A stretch of DNA of 37,733 nucleotides. It comes from an uncultured Cytophagaceae bacterium. Lineage in GTDB: Bacteria > Bacteroidota > Bacteroidia > Cytophagales > Spirosomataceae. Of the stretch, positions 24,992 through 33,756 are shown piece after piece. The stretch covers positions 1 to 37,733 of the forward strand of contig CAIZMB010000096.1 of the NCBI GenBank assembly GCA_903933935.1. Direction: 5' to 3'. The notes beneath the pieces were generated by a model. The model was not told the origin of the DNA. It made no database searches and worked only from the letters and a program-made list of their open reading frames with translations. Positions within the stretch are counted from its first letter, which is position 1; the number at the start of each line of letters is the position of its first letter. The translations under genes and the position numbers were made by a program.

Positions 24992-26248
24992 ATGAGTGTA
25001 TCAAGAAGAAAATTTCTAGGACAATCAGTCCTTGGTTTGACCGCCTTTAGCATTGTACCCCGTCATGTGTTGGGTAAAGGTTTTTTAGCTCCTAGCGATC
25101 AATTAACAAAAGCGATTGTAGGAACTGGAGGCATGGGTCGTGGACATATACCCTATGCCGGTACTCGCGTGGTGGCCATGTGTGATGTAGATAAAAAAAA
25201 TCTACAGTTGGGCCTCGATAAGGTGGAAAAAGGAGTCAAAGCTTTTAGTGATTATAGAGAATTAATCCAATTGCCTGAGGTGGACATCGTTCACGTCGCA
25301 ACTCCTCCTCATTGGCACGGAATTATTGCAGCTGACGCGGCCCGTGCGGGGAAAGATGTTTGGTGTGAAAAACCGATGACGCGTACGATTGGAGAAGGGA
25401 AAAGGTTAGTGGAAGCTGTTCAGCAACATGGAAGAATTTTTCGGTTAAATACCTGGTTTAGGTTTGAAAGTAATTTTTACGGGATGAATACGCCCGTGAA
25501 ACCCATAAAGAAATTAGTAGATTCCGGTTTATTAGGTTGGCCTTTAAAGGTGACAATTAGCAAGCATACTGGATTTGATTGGAAATTTTATTGGATTGGA
25601 AAAACGGATTTGACTCCTCAGCCGGTTCCATTGGAATTGGATTATGAGGCTTGGCTTGGACCAGCACCGTATAAACCTTATCATGTTCACCGTACGCATA
25701 GCACATTTAGAGGCTATTGGGATTATGATGGAGGTGCTTTGGGTGATATGGGGCAGCATTACATGGATCCTGTTCAATATTTGTTAGGAAAAGATGATAC
25801 AAGTCCGATCTTTATTGAAGTGGATGCACCCGTTCAAGATAAAGATGCGGTTGGAATCTTTAACCGCATTACTTATACGTATGCGGATGGATGTCAAATT
25901 GTATTGGATGGTGAAGCAAAGGATGAAAAAGTAGCATTTATCGAGGGGCCAAAAGGCAAATTGTATAAGAATTTCAAAACGGACATACCAGATTTAGATC
26001 GGAAGTTGGCCGAGTTCCCAGAGCCAGCAGCCCAACAAACGGATTTTGTTGATGCGGTTAAAAACAGAAAAACATTTGCCTTAAATGAGGCCAATGGACA
26101 TAAATCTTGTACGCTTGTTAACCTTGGATTGATTGCCATGCGTGTGCATCGCAATCTTAAGTTTGATCCAATTAAGCAGGAAATCGTAGGTGACGAAGAA
26201 GCTAGACAGTTGATGGACCAACCAATGCGCGCTCCTTATATCCTTTAA
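24992..26248 (+). CDS. Gfo/Idh/MocA oxidoreductase with Tat signal
   Basis: This 418-residue protein begins with a twin-arginine signal (SRRKFLGQSVLG, hydrophobic run, end near VLGKG). The Rossmann loop is VGTGGMGRGH at 43-52, ATPPHWHG follows at 103-110, EKPMTR at 126-131 supplies the catalytic-type Lys, and GALGDMGQHYMDPVQY carries the usual His/Asp pair. It is therefore an exported NAD(P)-dependent sugar oxidoreductase-like enzyme. It leads a four-gene unit with a double DUF1080 protein and a molybdenum hydroxylase, directly after the rhamnose operon. Oxidation of a glycoside or sugar ring carbon in the periplasm is a reasonable inference; no substrate is known. Confidence 0.9.
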   Translation: MSVSRRKFLGQSVLGLTAFSIVPRHVLGKGFLAPSDQLTKAIVGTGGMGRGHIPYAGTRVVAMCDVDKKNLQLGLDKVEKGVKAFSDYRELIQLPEVDIVHVATPPHWHGIIAADAARAGKDVWCEKPMTRTIGEGKRLVEAVQQHGRIFRLNTWFRFESNFYGMNTPVKPIKKLVDSGLLGWPLKVTISKHTGFDWKFYWIGKTDLTPQPVPLELDYEAWLGPAPYKPYHVHRTHSTFRGYWDYDGGALGDMGQHYMDPVQYLLGKDDTSPIFIEVDAPVQDKDAVGIFNRITYTYADGCQIVLDGEAKDEKVAFIEGPKGKLYKNFKTDIPDLDRKLAEFPEPAAQQTDFVDAVKNRKTFALNEANGHKSCTLVNLGLIAMRVHRNLKFDPIKQEIVGDEEARQLMDQPMRAPYIL

Positions 26249-26259
26249 TTTTGAAGAAA

Positions 26260-28971
26260 ATGAACACAAAGAAAATAATTTTATGGATGTTGGTAGGTAG
26301 CTTTTTACCTAACACCTTTTTGGCCCAAACGCCTATTGATAAGCAGAAAGAATCTCGTGAGATTCAAATTCAGTTGCGAAAACTATCCAAAGAAGGAAGT
26401 GTTGAGGATGGGAAAAAACTTAAGAATTTAGCTTTGCAAGCGAAGGGTGCTTATGATCCGACCCAGGCTACTGAAGCATATTTGGATTATTTAAAACGTC
26501 AAAAAGATGGATTAGCTGAATTAAAATCATTCCTTTCGAATGACTTGCCACCGGCTATTCAGATTCGAGTGGTGGATTTAATCATTCAAAAGGAAGTAAA
26601 TCCAAGTGCTTATTTACTTGGAAAATTTGCCAAAGCGAATCCGGAATTATCGGGATATATTTTGAAAAAAATATTGTCAAATCCCCAACCTGCTTTATTA
26701 CCCATTTTAGGGAAAGCGGTCAAAACTTGGGATGAGGCACATCAAAAAATGTTTGTCGTTGCTGTGGGTAATTTAAAAGCAAAATGGGCTTTACCGGCTG
26801 CTTCATCTACTTCACAGAGTTTAAAAACCGAGGTAGTCATTAGTCACATTAAAGCTTTGGGATTACAAGCATTATCAAAAGCATGGGATATGTCGGCCGT
26901 CGGAAGCGTGGATGTCATTGCGCTTGGGGAGACATTTTCGACCCTTCCTGCGAATTCATTTTTTATGAAATATGTGAAGGACTTTGCTAAGTTGGCCCCG
27001 AACCAACAAGCAATCCTGATGATTTATGGCTCTTATAGGCACTGGGGTGACATTCGTCCGCAAGTGTGGAAGGCTGTACAATCGAATGGTTTTACAAGGG
27101 CAGCTGGTTTTCAAAGCTTAATTCATTGGTCTACTGCTCAAGATTTCACATTGATTGCGGATAAATTATCCAATGCAAGCATGGAAAATGAAGTGACTGC
27201 GCTCCAAGCCTGTGTAACAGTTATTCTTAAAAGTAATCCTGAGCTGGGAGCACAGATAAATAAAATGGCCCTCAAACCCAATAAAAAAGAAAATTATGTC
27301 CCGTTTGCACAGGATGTGGAAAATTTGAATTGGCTTTATGCGGCTGCAAAATTGAAAAATGAAAATGCATTGCGTGCCTTTGTTCGAATTAATGGGAAGA
27401 CGGGCTCGAATGTAACCCAACAAGTTCTTCGATACAGAAATGCGTTAGCATTGACTGAAAACAAGGAAATTCGCGATCAAATTTATAAGGGATTAGGGAA
27501 GTGTAACACGCTAAATGCGATGAGGACTTTGCATTTAGGATTAAAGGAGCCTAATTCTAAGTCGACAGCTGCGGACGGACTGGCCACAATATTTTTAGCA
27601 TCTCCGGAATTTCAGGGACAGATGACTCGTGAGTGGATGCAAGATGCTATGGCGGCTTTATCAGAGCCTGATCAAAAATCAGCCGTTCAGAAAGTATTAT
27701 CTAAAGGTGGAATGCCTACTGGTTTTTACACCATGTTTAATGGACAAGATTTACGCGGTTGGAAAGGTTTGGTTGACAATCCGGTGAAAAGAAGAAATAT
27801 GTCCGCGGATACCTTAGCTAAAAAACAAATTAAGGCAGATGCCGTGATGCGAACGGGTTGGTATGCCAAGGACGAGGAATTGCATTTTACGGGTCATGGT
27901 GAAAACCTTTGTTCGGTAAAAGATTATCAGGATTTTGAAATGTATGTGGATTGGAAAATCGAGAAAGATGGCGATGCTGGAATTTATTTACGAGGATCTC
28001 CTCAAGTTCAAATTTGGGATTTAGCAAGAACCAATGTGGGGGCTCAAGTAGGTTCTGGAGGTTTATACAATAATATTAAAAACCCTAAAAACCCCTTAAA
28101 AGTAGCGGATAACCCGATCGACGAGTGGAATACATTCCGAATTATCATGAAGGGTGAGCGAGTAACGGTTTATTTAAATGGGGAATTGGTGGTAGATCAA
28201 GCGATTTTAGAAAATTATTGGGATCGTAAAATTCCAATTTTTGTGAAAGATGCGATTGAATTGCAGGCTCATGGAAACCACATTACGTATCGCAATATTT
28301 ATGTGAAGGAGTTAACTCCAGAGACAGCATATCAAGTTTCAGACCAAGAAAAATCAGAAGGTTTTGAAGCTATGTTTGATGGATCAAGTTTGTTTCATTG
28401 GACCGGAAACACGATTGATTATGTTCCTGAAAATGGAGAGTTAGCTATTTATCCTAAAAGAGGAGGTAAAGGAAATTTATACACGAAAAAGGAATACGGA
28501 GATTTTCATATGAAATTCGATTTCCAACTAACTCCTGGGGCCAATAATGGCTTAGGCATTCGTGCGCCATTGGAAGGTGATGCGGCTTATGTGGCCATGG
28601 AATTACAGATTTTGGATAATACGGCACCGATTTACGCAAAACTGCAACCTTATCAATATCATGGGTCAGTTTACGGCATAATACCTTCAAAACAAGGATT
28701 TTTAAAACCTGTGGGCGAATGGAACCAACAAGAAGTTATAGCCGTAGGAAATAAAATCAAAGTTATTTTAAATGGTGAGGTGATTTTAGATGGAGATATT
28801 GCAGAGGCAACTAAGACAGGAACTGCTGACCATAAAGAACATCCAGGATTATTTAATAAAACGGGACATATAGGGTTTTTAGGTCATGGTGACTCGTTGA
28901 GATTTAGAAATTTAAGAATTAAAGATATTGTTGAACCTATTTCACCAGCAAAAAAGAAAAAAAAGTCATGA
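26260..28971 (+). CDS. Large secreted protein with two DUF1080 domains and a helical N-terminal region
   Basis: This is a 903-residue protein. A signal peptide (MNTKKIILWMLVG, ending near FLAQ) leads into about 450 residues of predicted helical, HEAT-like character with no motif I recognise. DUF1080 domain 1 spans about 488-685 (TMFNGQDLRGWKG, DFEMYVDWKIEKDGDAGIYLRG, QVQIWD). Domain 2 spans about 702-890 (AMFDGSSLFHWTG, DFHMKFDFQLTPGANNGLGI, VAMELQILDN). The tail is a lysine run (KKKKK). DUF1080 is the 3-keto-disaccharide hydrolase family, so hydrolysis of C3-oxidised glycosides is likely. I start at the ATG at 26260; the TTG at 26251 is less likely. The stop overlaps the next gene by ATGA. 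Confidence 0.88.
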   Translation: MNTKKIILWMLVGSFLPNTFLAQTPIDKQKESREIQIQLRKLSKEGSVEDGKKLKNLALQAKGAYDPTQATEAYLDYLKRQKDGLAELKSFLSNDLPPAIQIRVVDLIIQKEVNPSAYLLGKFAKANPELSGYILKKILSNPQPALLPILGKAVKTWDEAHQKMFVVAVGNLKAKWALPAASSTSQSLKTEVVISHIKALGLQALSKAWDMSAVGSVDVIALGETFSTLPANSFFMKYVKDFAKLAPNQQAILMIYGSYRHWGDIRPQVWKAVQSNGFTRAAGFQSLIHWSTAQDFTLIADKLSNASMENEVTALQACVTVILKSNPELGAQINKMALKPNKKENYVPFAQDVENLNWLYAAAKLKNENALRAFVRINGKTGSNVTQQVLRYRNALALTENKEIRDQIYKGLGKCNTLNAMRTLHLGLKEPNSKSTAADGLATIFLASPEFQGQMTREWMQDAMAALSEPDQKSAVQKVLSKGGMPTGFYTMFNGQDLRGWKGLVDNPVKRRNMSADTLAKKQIKADAVMRTGWYAKDEELHFTGHGENLCSVKDYQDFEMYVDWKIEKDGDAGIYLRGSPQVQIWDLARTNVGAQVGSGGLYNNIKNPKNPLKVADNPIDEWNTFRIIMKGERVTVYLNGELVVDQAILENYWDRKIPIFVKDAIELQAHGNHITYRNIYVKELTPETAYQVSDQEKSEGFEAMFDGSSLFHWTGNTIDYVPENGELAIYPKRGGKGNLYTKKEYGDFHMKFDFQLTPGANNGLGIRAPLEGDAAYVAMELQILDNTAPIYAKLQPYQYHGSVYGIIPSKQGFLKPVGEWNQQEVIAVGNKIKVILNGEVILDGDIAEATKTGTADHKEHPGLFNKTGHIGFLGHGDSLRFRNLRIKDIVEPISPAKKKKKS

Positions 28972-29462
28972 GTATTCAACTAACAGTAAACAAGAAAAAG
29001 ATGTCTTTGGACATCGACCCGAATACACCACTTTTGTGGGCATTGCGGGACCACATGTCTCTAAAGGGGACCAAATATGGCTGCGGTATTGCACAATGTG
29101 GTGCTTGTACCGTTTGGGTTAATGGTGAAGCAACTCGTTCTTGCGTATTACCTATTTCAGCGGTGGCTAATGCTGATATCACCACGATTGAAGGGTTAAG
29201 TGATCATGGAGATCATCCGGTGCAAGTGGCTTGGGATGAGTTGGATGTTCCGCAGTGTGGATATTGCCAGGCTGGACAAATAATGACTGCGGCTTCCTTT
29301 TTGAAAAAGAAGCCTAATCCTTCTAAGACTGAAATTGTCGATGGAATGTCTGGAAATATATGCCGTTGCGGTACGTATCACCGTATTCAGGAAGCTGTCA
29401 AATTAGCTTCCGAGATCGCCTCGAAGAAAAAGACTAAATCAACTGTTAAAAAATCAGCCTAA
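28968..29462 (+). CDS. 2Fe-2S subunit of a molybdenum hydroxylase (IorA-like)
   Basis: This 164-residue subunit is of the xanthine oxidase / isoquinoline 1-oxidoreductase family. All eight cluster cysteines are present: C39, C44, C47 and C59 (plant-type 2Fe-2S) and C97, C100, C132 and C134 (second cluster, CGYC...CRCG). It passes electrons from the molybdenum cofactor of the large subunit. It has no signal peptide; by analogy it would be exported together with the Tat-bearing large subunit. A Lys-rich tail follows residue 152. Coupled to the DUF1080 gene by a 4-base overlap and 2 bases before the large subunit gene. Confidence 0.94.
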   Translation: MSIQLTVNKKKMSLDIDPNTPLLWALRDHMSLKGTKYGCGIAQCGACTVWVNGEATRSCVLPISAVANADITTIEGLSDHGDHPVQVAWDELDVPQCGYCQAGQIMTAASFLKKKPNPSKTEIVDGMSGNICRCGTYHRIQEAVKLASEIASKKKTKSTVKKSA

Positions 29463-29464
29463 TC

Positions 29465-31561
29465 ATGAAAAGCACAAGAAGATCTTTTATACAGAAAACG
29501 GCTTTATTTAGTGGAGCCTTTTGCCTTGGTTTTGATTGGTTTCAAGCCAACGGCAAGGAAGTTTCTATGGTACAAACAACCATGGAATCAGGCAGGTTTA
29601 ATGCTTTTTTAGCGATTGACCCAAGCGGTAAAATAATTTTATATTCTCCAAATCCAGAAATAGGACAGGGAATTAAGACTGCCTTTCCTGTGGTTGTGGC
29701 TGAGGAATTAGATGTGGATTGGAAGGATGTTGAAGTTCGCCAGGCTAATTTAGATACTCAAAATTTTGAGCGTCAATTGACAGGTGGAAGTGGTGCTTTA
29801 AAACATTCATGGGAGCGTTTGCGCAAGGCGGGCGCTACGGCTCGAAAGATGTTCATTCAGGCCGCTTCACAAACATGGAATGTGGATGCTAGTACTTGTA
29901 AAACCTCAAAAGGATTTGTTTTAGGTCCAAAAGGTCAGAAAGCGAGTTATGGTTCTTTAGTTGCCATTGCTTCTAAATTGCCCGTACCTACGGAAGTGAC
30001 GTACAAGAATAGAAAGGATTATCAGATTATTGGCAAGCGCACGAAGGGAGTTGATAATAAAAATGTAGTTACTGGTAAGCCTGTTTTTGGTTTGGATATT
30101 GAAAAGCCAGGGATGGTGATCGCGCAAATCATTCGTCCTCCTTTTGGAGCTACATTGAAATCTTTTGATGCGGCAGATGCCCTTAAGATGCCTGGAATTG
30201 TAGACGTCGTGTCATTTAAAAATAAGGTGGCCATTGTCGGAAAGAGTACATGGGAAGTAATGAAAGCGCGTGCCACTGTTTCTTGCAAATATGATTCAGG
30301 CGATTTTGATAGTGATTCTACACATCAGAAATGGTTTGATGAAGGGATGAAGACTGATAAGGCGACGGTTCAAAGAAAAGATGGAGATTTTGCTGCGGCT
30401 CTTGCTCGCTCTGCTAAAGTGGTGGAAGCTACGTATGAATGTCCTTTTATTTCTCATAGCCCGATGGAGCCGATGAACTTCTTTGCAGATGTTCGTGCTG
30501 ACGGAACGGTTTTATTAGCCGGTCCTACCCAAGTTCCTCAATCAGCCCAAAAAGCAGTTGCGTCTTTATTGAAGATCGATGAGAAGAAAGTTGAAGTAGA
30601 ACTTTCCAAAATGGGAGGAGGCTTTGGTCGTAGATTAAATAATGATTTTGCATTGGATGCGGCTGAATTATCTAGCATTATCAAAAAGCCTGTTAAAGTT
30701 ATGTGGACCCGTGAAGATGATATGGGGGGTGGAATTTATCGTCCAGCCGCTAGGTATCATTTTAAAGCTGGTTTAGATGCTTCAGGGAATATGATCGCTT
30801 TCTATTTACGTGGAGTAGGTATAAATGCAGGTAACGCGACTAGGCAAGACAATTTCCCTGTGGGGGCTATTGAAAATGTGCTAGTTGAGTCTGTAAACCA
30901 AGTGTCTGCAGTGACTACTGGGCCATGGCGTGCTCCTATTACCAACTTCCTAGGCTATGCTGAACAAGCATTTTTAGACGAAGTGGCTGAGGCTGGTGGT
31001 AAAGACCCTGTGCAAATGCGTTTGGATTGGTTGGCCCGTGCTAAATCAAACCCAGTGGGTAAAATTACCTATGAGCCAGATCGTTTTATCGAGGTAATTA
31101 AGCAAGCTGCAGAAAAATCAAATTGGAAGAAAAAACCGGGTGTGCATCAAGGATTTAGCGTTTATTTCTCTCATTTGTCTTATGTAGCCCAAGTAGCTGA
31201 TGCTCAAATAGTGGATGGAAAAGCCAAAATTACACATGTTACAGCGGTGACTGATTGTGGGGAGGTAGTAAATTTAAGTGGTGCTGAAAACCAAATTAAA
31301 GGAGCTATTATCGACGGAATGGGTCATGCTTTGTATGCAAAATTAAGGTTTAATGATGGGGTTGCTTCGCCGACCAATTTCAATGGATATCGATTAATCA
31401 AAGGAAATGAAATTCCGACGATTAATGCTTATTTCGTTGACAATGGTATTGAGCCGACAGGTTTAGGAGAGCCAGCTTTGCCGCCAACCGGTGGATCGAT
31501 AGCGAATGCACTTTATGCCGCTACGAAGAAGCGACTTTACAAACAACCTTTTGAAGTTTAG
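29465..31561 (+). CDS. Molybdopterin-binding subunit of a molybdenum hydroxylase (IorB-like), Tat-exported
   Basis: This 698-residue catalytic subunit starts with a twin-arginine signal (STRRSFIQKTALFSG). It is related to isoquinoline 1-oxidoreductase beta and periplasmic aldehyde oxidases. Cofactor and active-site landmarks are GGGFGRRLNNDF at 384-395, TGPWRAP at 485-491 and the catalytic Glu669 in GLGEPALPP at 667-675; EPMNFF at 335-340 is also family-typical. It hydroxylates an aldehyde or heteroaromatic carbon using water. No cytochrome or FAD subunit is encoded beside it, so its electron acceptor is unknown. In this operon a sugar-derived aldehyde or aldose is a possible substrate (inference). 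A strong terminator follows. Confidence 0.93.
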   Translation: MKSTRRSFIQKTALFSGAFCLGFDWFQANGKEVSMVQTTMESGRFNAFLAIDPSGKIILYSPNPEIGQGIKTAFPVVVAEELDVDWKDVEVRQANLDTQNFERQLTGGSGALKHSWERLRKAGATARKMFIQAASQTWNVDASTCKTSKGFVLGPKGQKASYGSLVAIASKLPVPTEVTYKNRKDYQIIGKRTKGVDNKNVVTGKPVFGLDIEKPGMVIAQIIRPPFGATLKSFDAADALKMPGIVDVVSFKNKVAIVGKSTWEVMKARATVSCKYDSGDFDSDSTHQKWFDEGMKTDKATVQRKDGDFAAALARSAKVVEATYECPFISHSPMEPMNFFADVRADGTVLLAGPTQVPQSAQKAVASLLKIDEKKVEVELSKMGGGFGRRLNNDFALDAAELSSIIKKPVKVMWTREDDMGGGIYRPAARYHFKAGLDASGNMIAFYLRGVGINAGNATRQDNFPVGAIENVLVESVNQVSAVTTGPWRAPITNFLGYAEQAFLDEVAEAGGKDPVQMRLDWLARAKSNPVGKITYEPDRFIEVIKQAAEKSNWKKKPGVHQGFSVYFSHLSYVAQVADAQIVDGKAKITHVTAVTDCGEVVNLSGAENQIKGAIIDGMGHALYAKLRFNDGVASPTNFNGYRLIKGNEIPTINAYFVDNGIEPTGLGEPALPPTGGSIANALYAATKKRLYKQPFEV

Positions 31562-31576
31562 ATTTTAATTGATTAG

Positions 31577-31610
31577 AAAAGAGAGGCGCTACAAAAGCGC
31601 CTCTCTTTTT
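31577..31610. terminator. Strong bidirectional intrinsic terminator
   Basis: GAGAGGCGC at 31581-31589 pairs perfectly with GCGCCTCTC at 31597-31605 over a 7-nt loop, with A4 before and T5 after the stem. It lies between the convergent molybdenum hydroxylase gene and the GH127-like gene and can end transcription from both sides. Confidence 0.9.
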
Positions 31611-31621
31611 TGTGCCTAGAT

Positions 31622-33616
31622 CTAATTCACAACGGGAAAGGCCACCACTCGTAGTCGGGTAAAGCCAAAAGGAATTAGGCGTATCGTTTCTGATTCTTTG
31701 TTTACGCTTCCTTCATAAACCCCAGTTCTTGTGGTGATTGGCTGGTGTGCCACTCCATCTTGGGTTTTCCAGTCAGGAATTTTTTTACCTAAAGTCGTTA
31801 TTTCAAATGGGCTGCTCATTGAATTCCATTTGAAATCTTTTGGAAAAGGAACGGCATGAAAACTGGTATTGGGGATGGGATTTGCAATGGTGGTTTTTAG
31901 GAGTCCAAAATTCCAATCACTTTTGGGAATGATTTCTAAGTACTCGCCTTCTTGTGGATGTATTTGTTTTGTTACTTCCTCTTTGATTTTTAGGGCATAA
32001 ATCAAGGCTCCTTTTTCGATGGATCTTGAGTTTTTTGCCCAGTTTTTTGTGGTAATTTCGTTTGGAAAGAATAGGTCAACTTGGTCATTTTTGTTCCATG
32101 TTCTTTTGATTCGAACGATCAGGCCACCTTTTTCTCTTTTTATTTCTTTTCCATTGACATGTATGATCGCCTCTTTGCACCAAATGGGTATCCTGAATTC
32201 TATCGGGAAATCCGAGGGTTTTGAAGGTTGGATGATAAATTTAATTTGATCTTCAAATGGATATTGTGTTTGCTCGTCGATCGTCAATTCCACTCCATTA
32301 GGCAATTTGGTTTCAAGTTTATTGGGGCCATAAACAAGTGCTGCTACTCCACCATCTGTGGTTGCATACCAAAGGTGAGAAATGTATTTGGGCCAACCTT
32401 GGTGCATATTAGCGGTGCAACAGGTATATCCGGCAAAGGGTCCATACACATTATTCATTTTTCTGGAGAAGGGGAGGGAGAAATTATAAATTCCTTTTTT
32501 GACTTCTACTTGGTTAGCGATTCCAAAATATTGTCGGTGATAAAAATCTTCTGTTGTCTGCGCTGGTAAGGCATTAAAAGTCATTCTTTCTAAGGCATCC
32601 ATGTAATGAGTTTCGCCTGAAATGCTGATGATTTGTTCCAATGAGTACATTGCTTCTACCGTGGCACATAACTCGGTTCCTTGAACGGGATCATTTCCGT
32701 GGATATCTTCGTCTCCTGAAAACATGCCGTGGGGTAGGCCATGCAAAGTCATCAAATCTTTAAAACCTGTTCGCAAAGAATTTAAAAAATAAGGGTCGTT
32801 TTTCACTTGAAATTGAATGGCAGGCATTTTTAATCCCATGCCTACGTTGACAGCGTGTCTTTCCATCCATTTATCTCCCGTTTGATTATAGGCAGCTGCA
32901 ATGGCCCAGTCTCTTTTTCCGAGCATATCGGTCCATTGAAATGATTGATTGTAGATCAAATCACCCAGGGTCAGCAAGTTGGGATCTTTGGTGATATTAT
33001 AAAGCCAATAAACAATCATTAAATTATCTCCACCTCTTGCTTTAGCCCATTCTGTCCATTTTTCTAATGGATTTTCCTTTAGGTTTTTTAGTTGGTATGC
33101 AAAATATTTTTGCATAAAAGGTATCACCTTTGGGTCATTCGTCGCTTGGTAATATTGTTGGAGTACTTTTAACATGACCATCCTCGGCCACCAGTCGGCT
33201 CCTTGAGAACCTACCTCAACGGGCTTGCCCGTTTCATTTTCATATTTTGAATAGGGGCCAAAAAAACCTGATGGCCTTTGGGTATTTAAAGTCCATTGGA
33301 CATATTTGTTGACTTTTTGAATGAGAGCGGGGTCCTTTGTTATGTAGGCTAAAGGCAATGCTCCGTCGAGCCAATAGGGAGTTTCTTCCCAATCGTCACC
33401 TTTGCCGCCAAGCCAACCGTTATCTACTTGTATCTTTTTGTGAAACTCGTCAAGATGTCCTGTAGATCCATTTTTTAAAATATCGCTTTGCTGTTTAAGC
33501 CAATTTGTGGGTGTAATTTGGCCTAAGGGAATTTCAGCATATTTAAATTGCAATGATTGACTTTGTACCTTACATATACTTAAGCAAAGCATTAAGCAAA
33601 GGGATAAATGTTTCAT
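31622..33616 (-). CDS. GH127-like glycoside hydrolase (DUF1680, beta-L-arabinofuranosidase fold)
   Basis: This 664-residue secreted protein has a signal peptide of about 20 residues ending near VQSQ and an (alpha/alpha)6-barrel typical of DUF1680/GH127. The putative zinc and catalytic residues are present: Glu315 and Cys317 in GTELCATVEAMY, and Cys399 and Cys400 in GYTCCTANMHQGWPK. In the family the second cysteine pair provides the unusual Cys nucleophile. GGKGDDWEETPYWLDG near 70-85 is also characteristic. It would release L-arabinofuranose or a related sugar from plant-type glycans. It is probably a single-gene unit, divergent from the glycosyltransferase genes. The precise linkage cleaved is unknown. 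Confidence 0.85.
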   Translation of the reverse strand: MKHLSLCLMLCLSICKVQSQSLQFKYAEIPLGQITPTNWLKQQSDILKNGSTGHLDEFHKKIQVDNGWLGGKGDDWEETPYWLDGALPLAYITKDPALIQKVNKYVQWTLNTQRPSGFFGPYSKYENETGKPVEVGSQGADWWPRMVMLKVLQQYYQATNDPKVIPFMQKYFAYQLKNLKENPLEKWTEWAKARGGDNLMIVYWLYNITKDPNLLTLGDLIYNQSFQWTDMLGKRDWAIAAAYNQTGDKWMERHAVNVGMGLKMPAIQFQVKNDPYFLNSLRTGFKDLMTLHGLPHGMFSGDEDIHGNDPVQGTELCATVEAMYSLEQIISISGETHYMDALERMTFNALPAQTTEDFYHRQYFGIANQVEVKKGIYNFSLPFSRKMNNVYGPFAGYTCCTANMHQGWPKYISHLWYATTDGGVAALVYGPNKLETKLPNGVELTIDEQTQYPFEDQIKFIIQPSKPSDFPIEFRIPIWCKEAIIHVNGKEIKREKGGLIVRIKRTWNKNDQVDLFFPNEITTKNWAKNSRSIEKGALIYALKIKEEVTKQIHPQEGEYLEIIPKSDWNFGLLKTTIANPIPNTSFHAVPFPKDFKWNSMSSPFEITTLGKKIPDWKTQDGVAHQPITTRTGVYEGSVNKESETIRLIPFGFTRLRVVAFPVVN

Positions 33617-33663
33617 TTTAGAATAGGTTTTATGGGCTAAATTTAGGTAAAAATCTTTTCAAA

Positions 33664-33677
33664 GAAATAATTATTTC
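33664..33677. repeat. 14-base perfect palindrome in a divergent promoter region
   Basis: GAAATAATTATTTC is identical to its complement. It lies 48 bases upstream of the GH127-like gene and 80 bases upstream of the glycosyltransferase gene. A second palindrome, ATGCGCAT, is at 33681-33688. They could be regulator sites, though AT-rich palindromes of this kind also arise by chance. Confidence 0.3.
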
Positions 33678-33756
33678 AAAATGCGCATCATCGTATTTTA
33701 TTTTTAATGGCTATTATTCATTAATTTTAATTTGATTTAAATCGTCTTTTTTCATT

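Noticed and set aside
26251-26259. TTG start for the double DUF1080 protein
   Set aside because: The ATG nine bases later gives a better signal peptide.
32228-32569. 113-codon open frame antisense to the GH127-like gene
   Set aside because: It lies within the cysteine-containing catalytic part of the glycosidase gene and shows no independent start signals.
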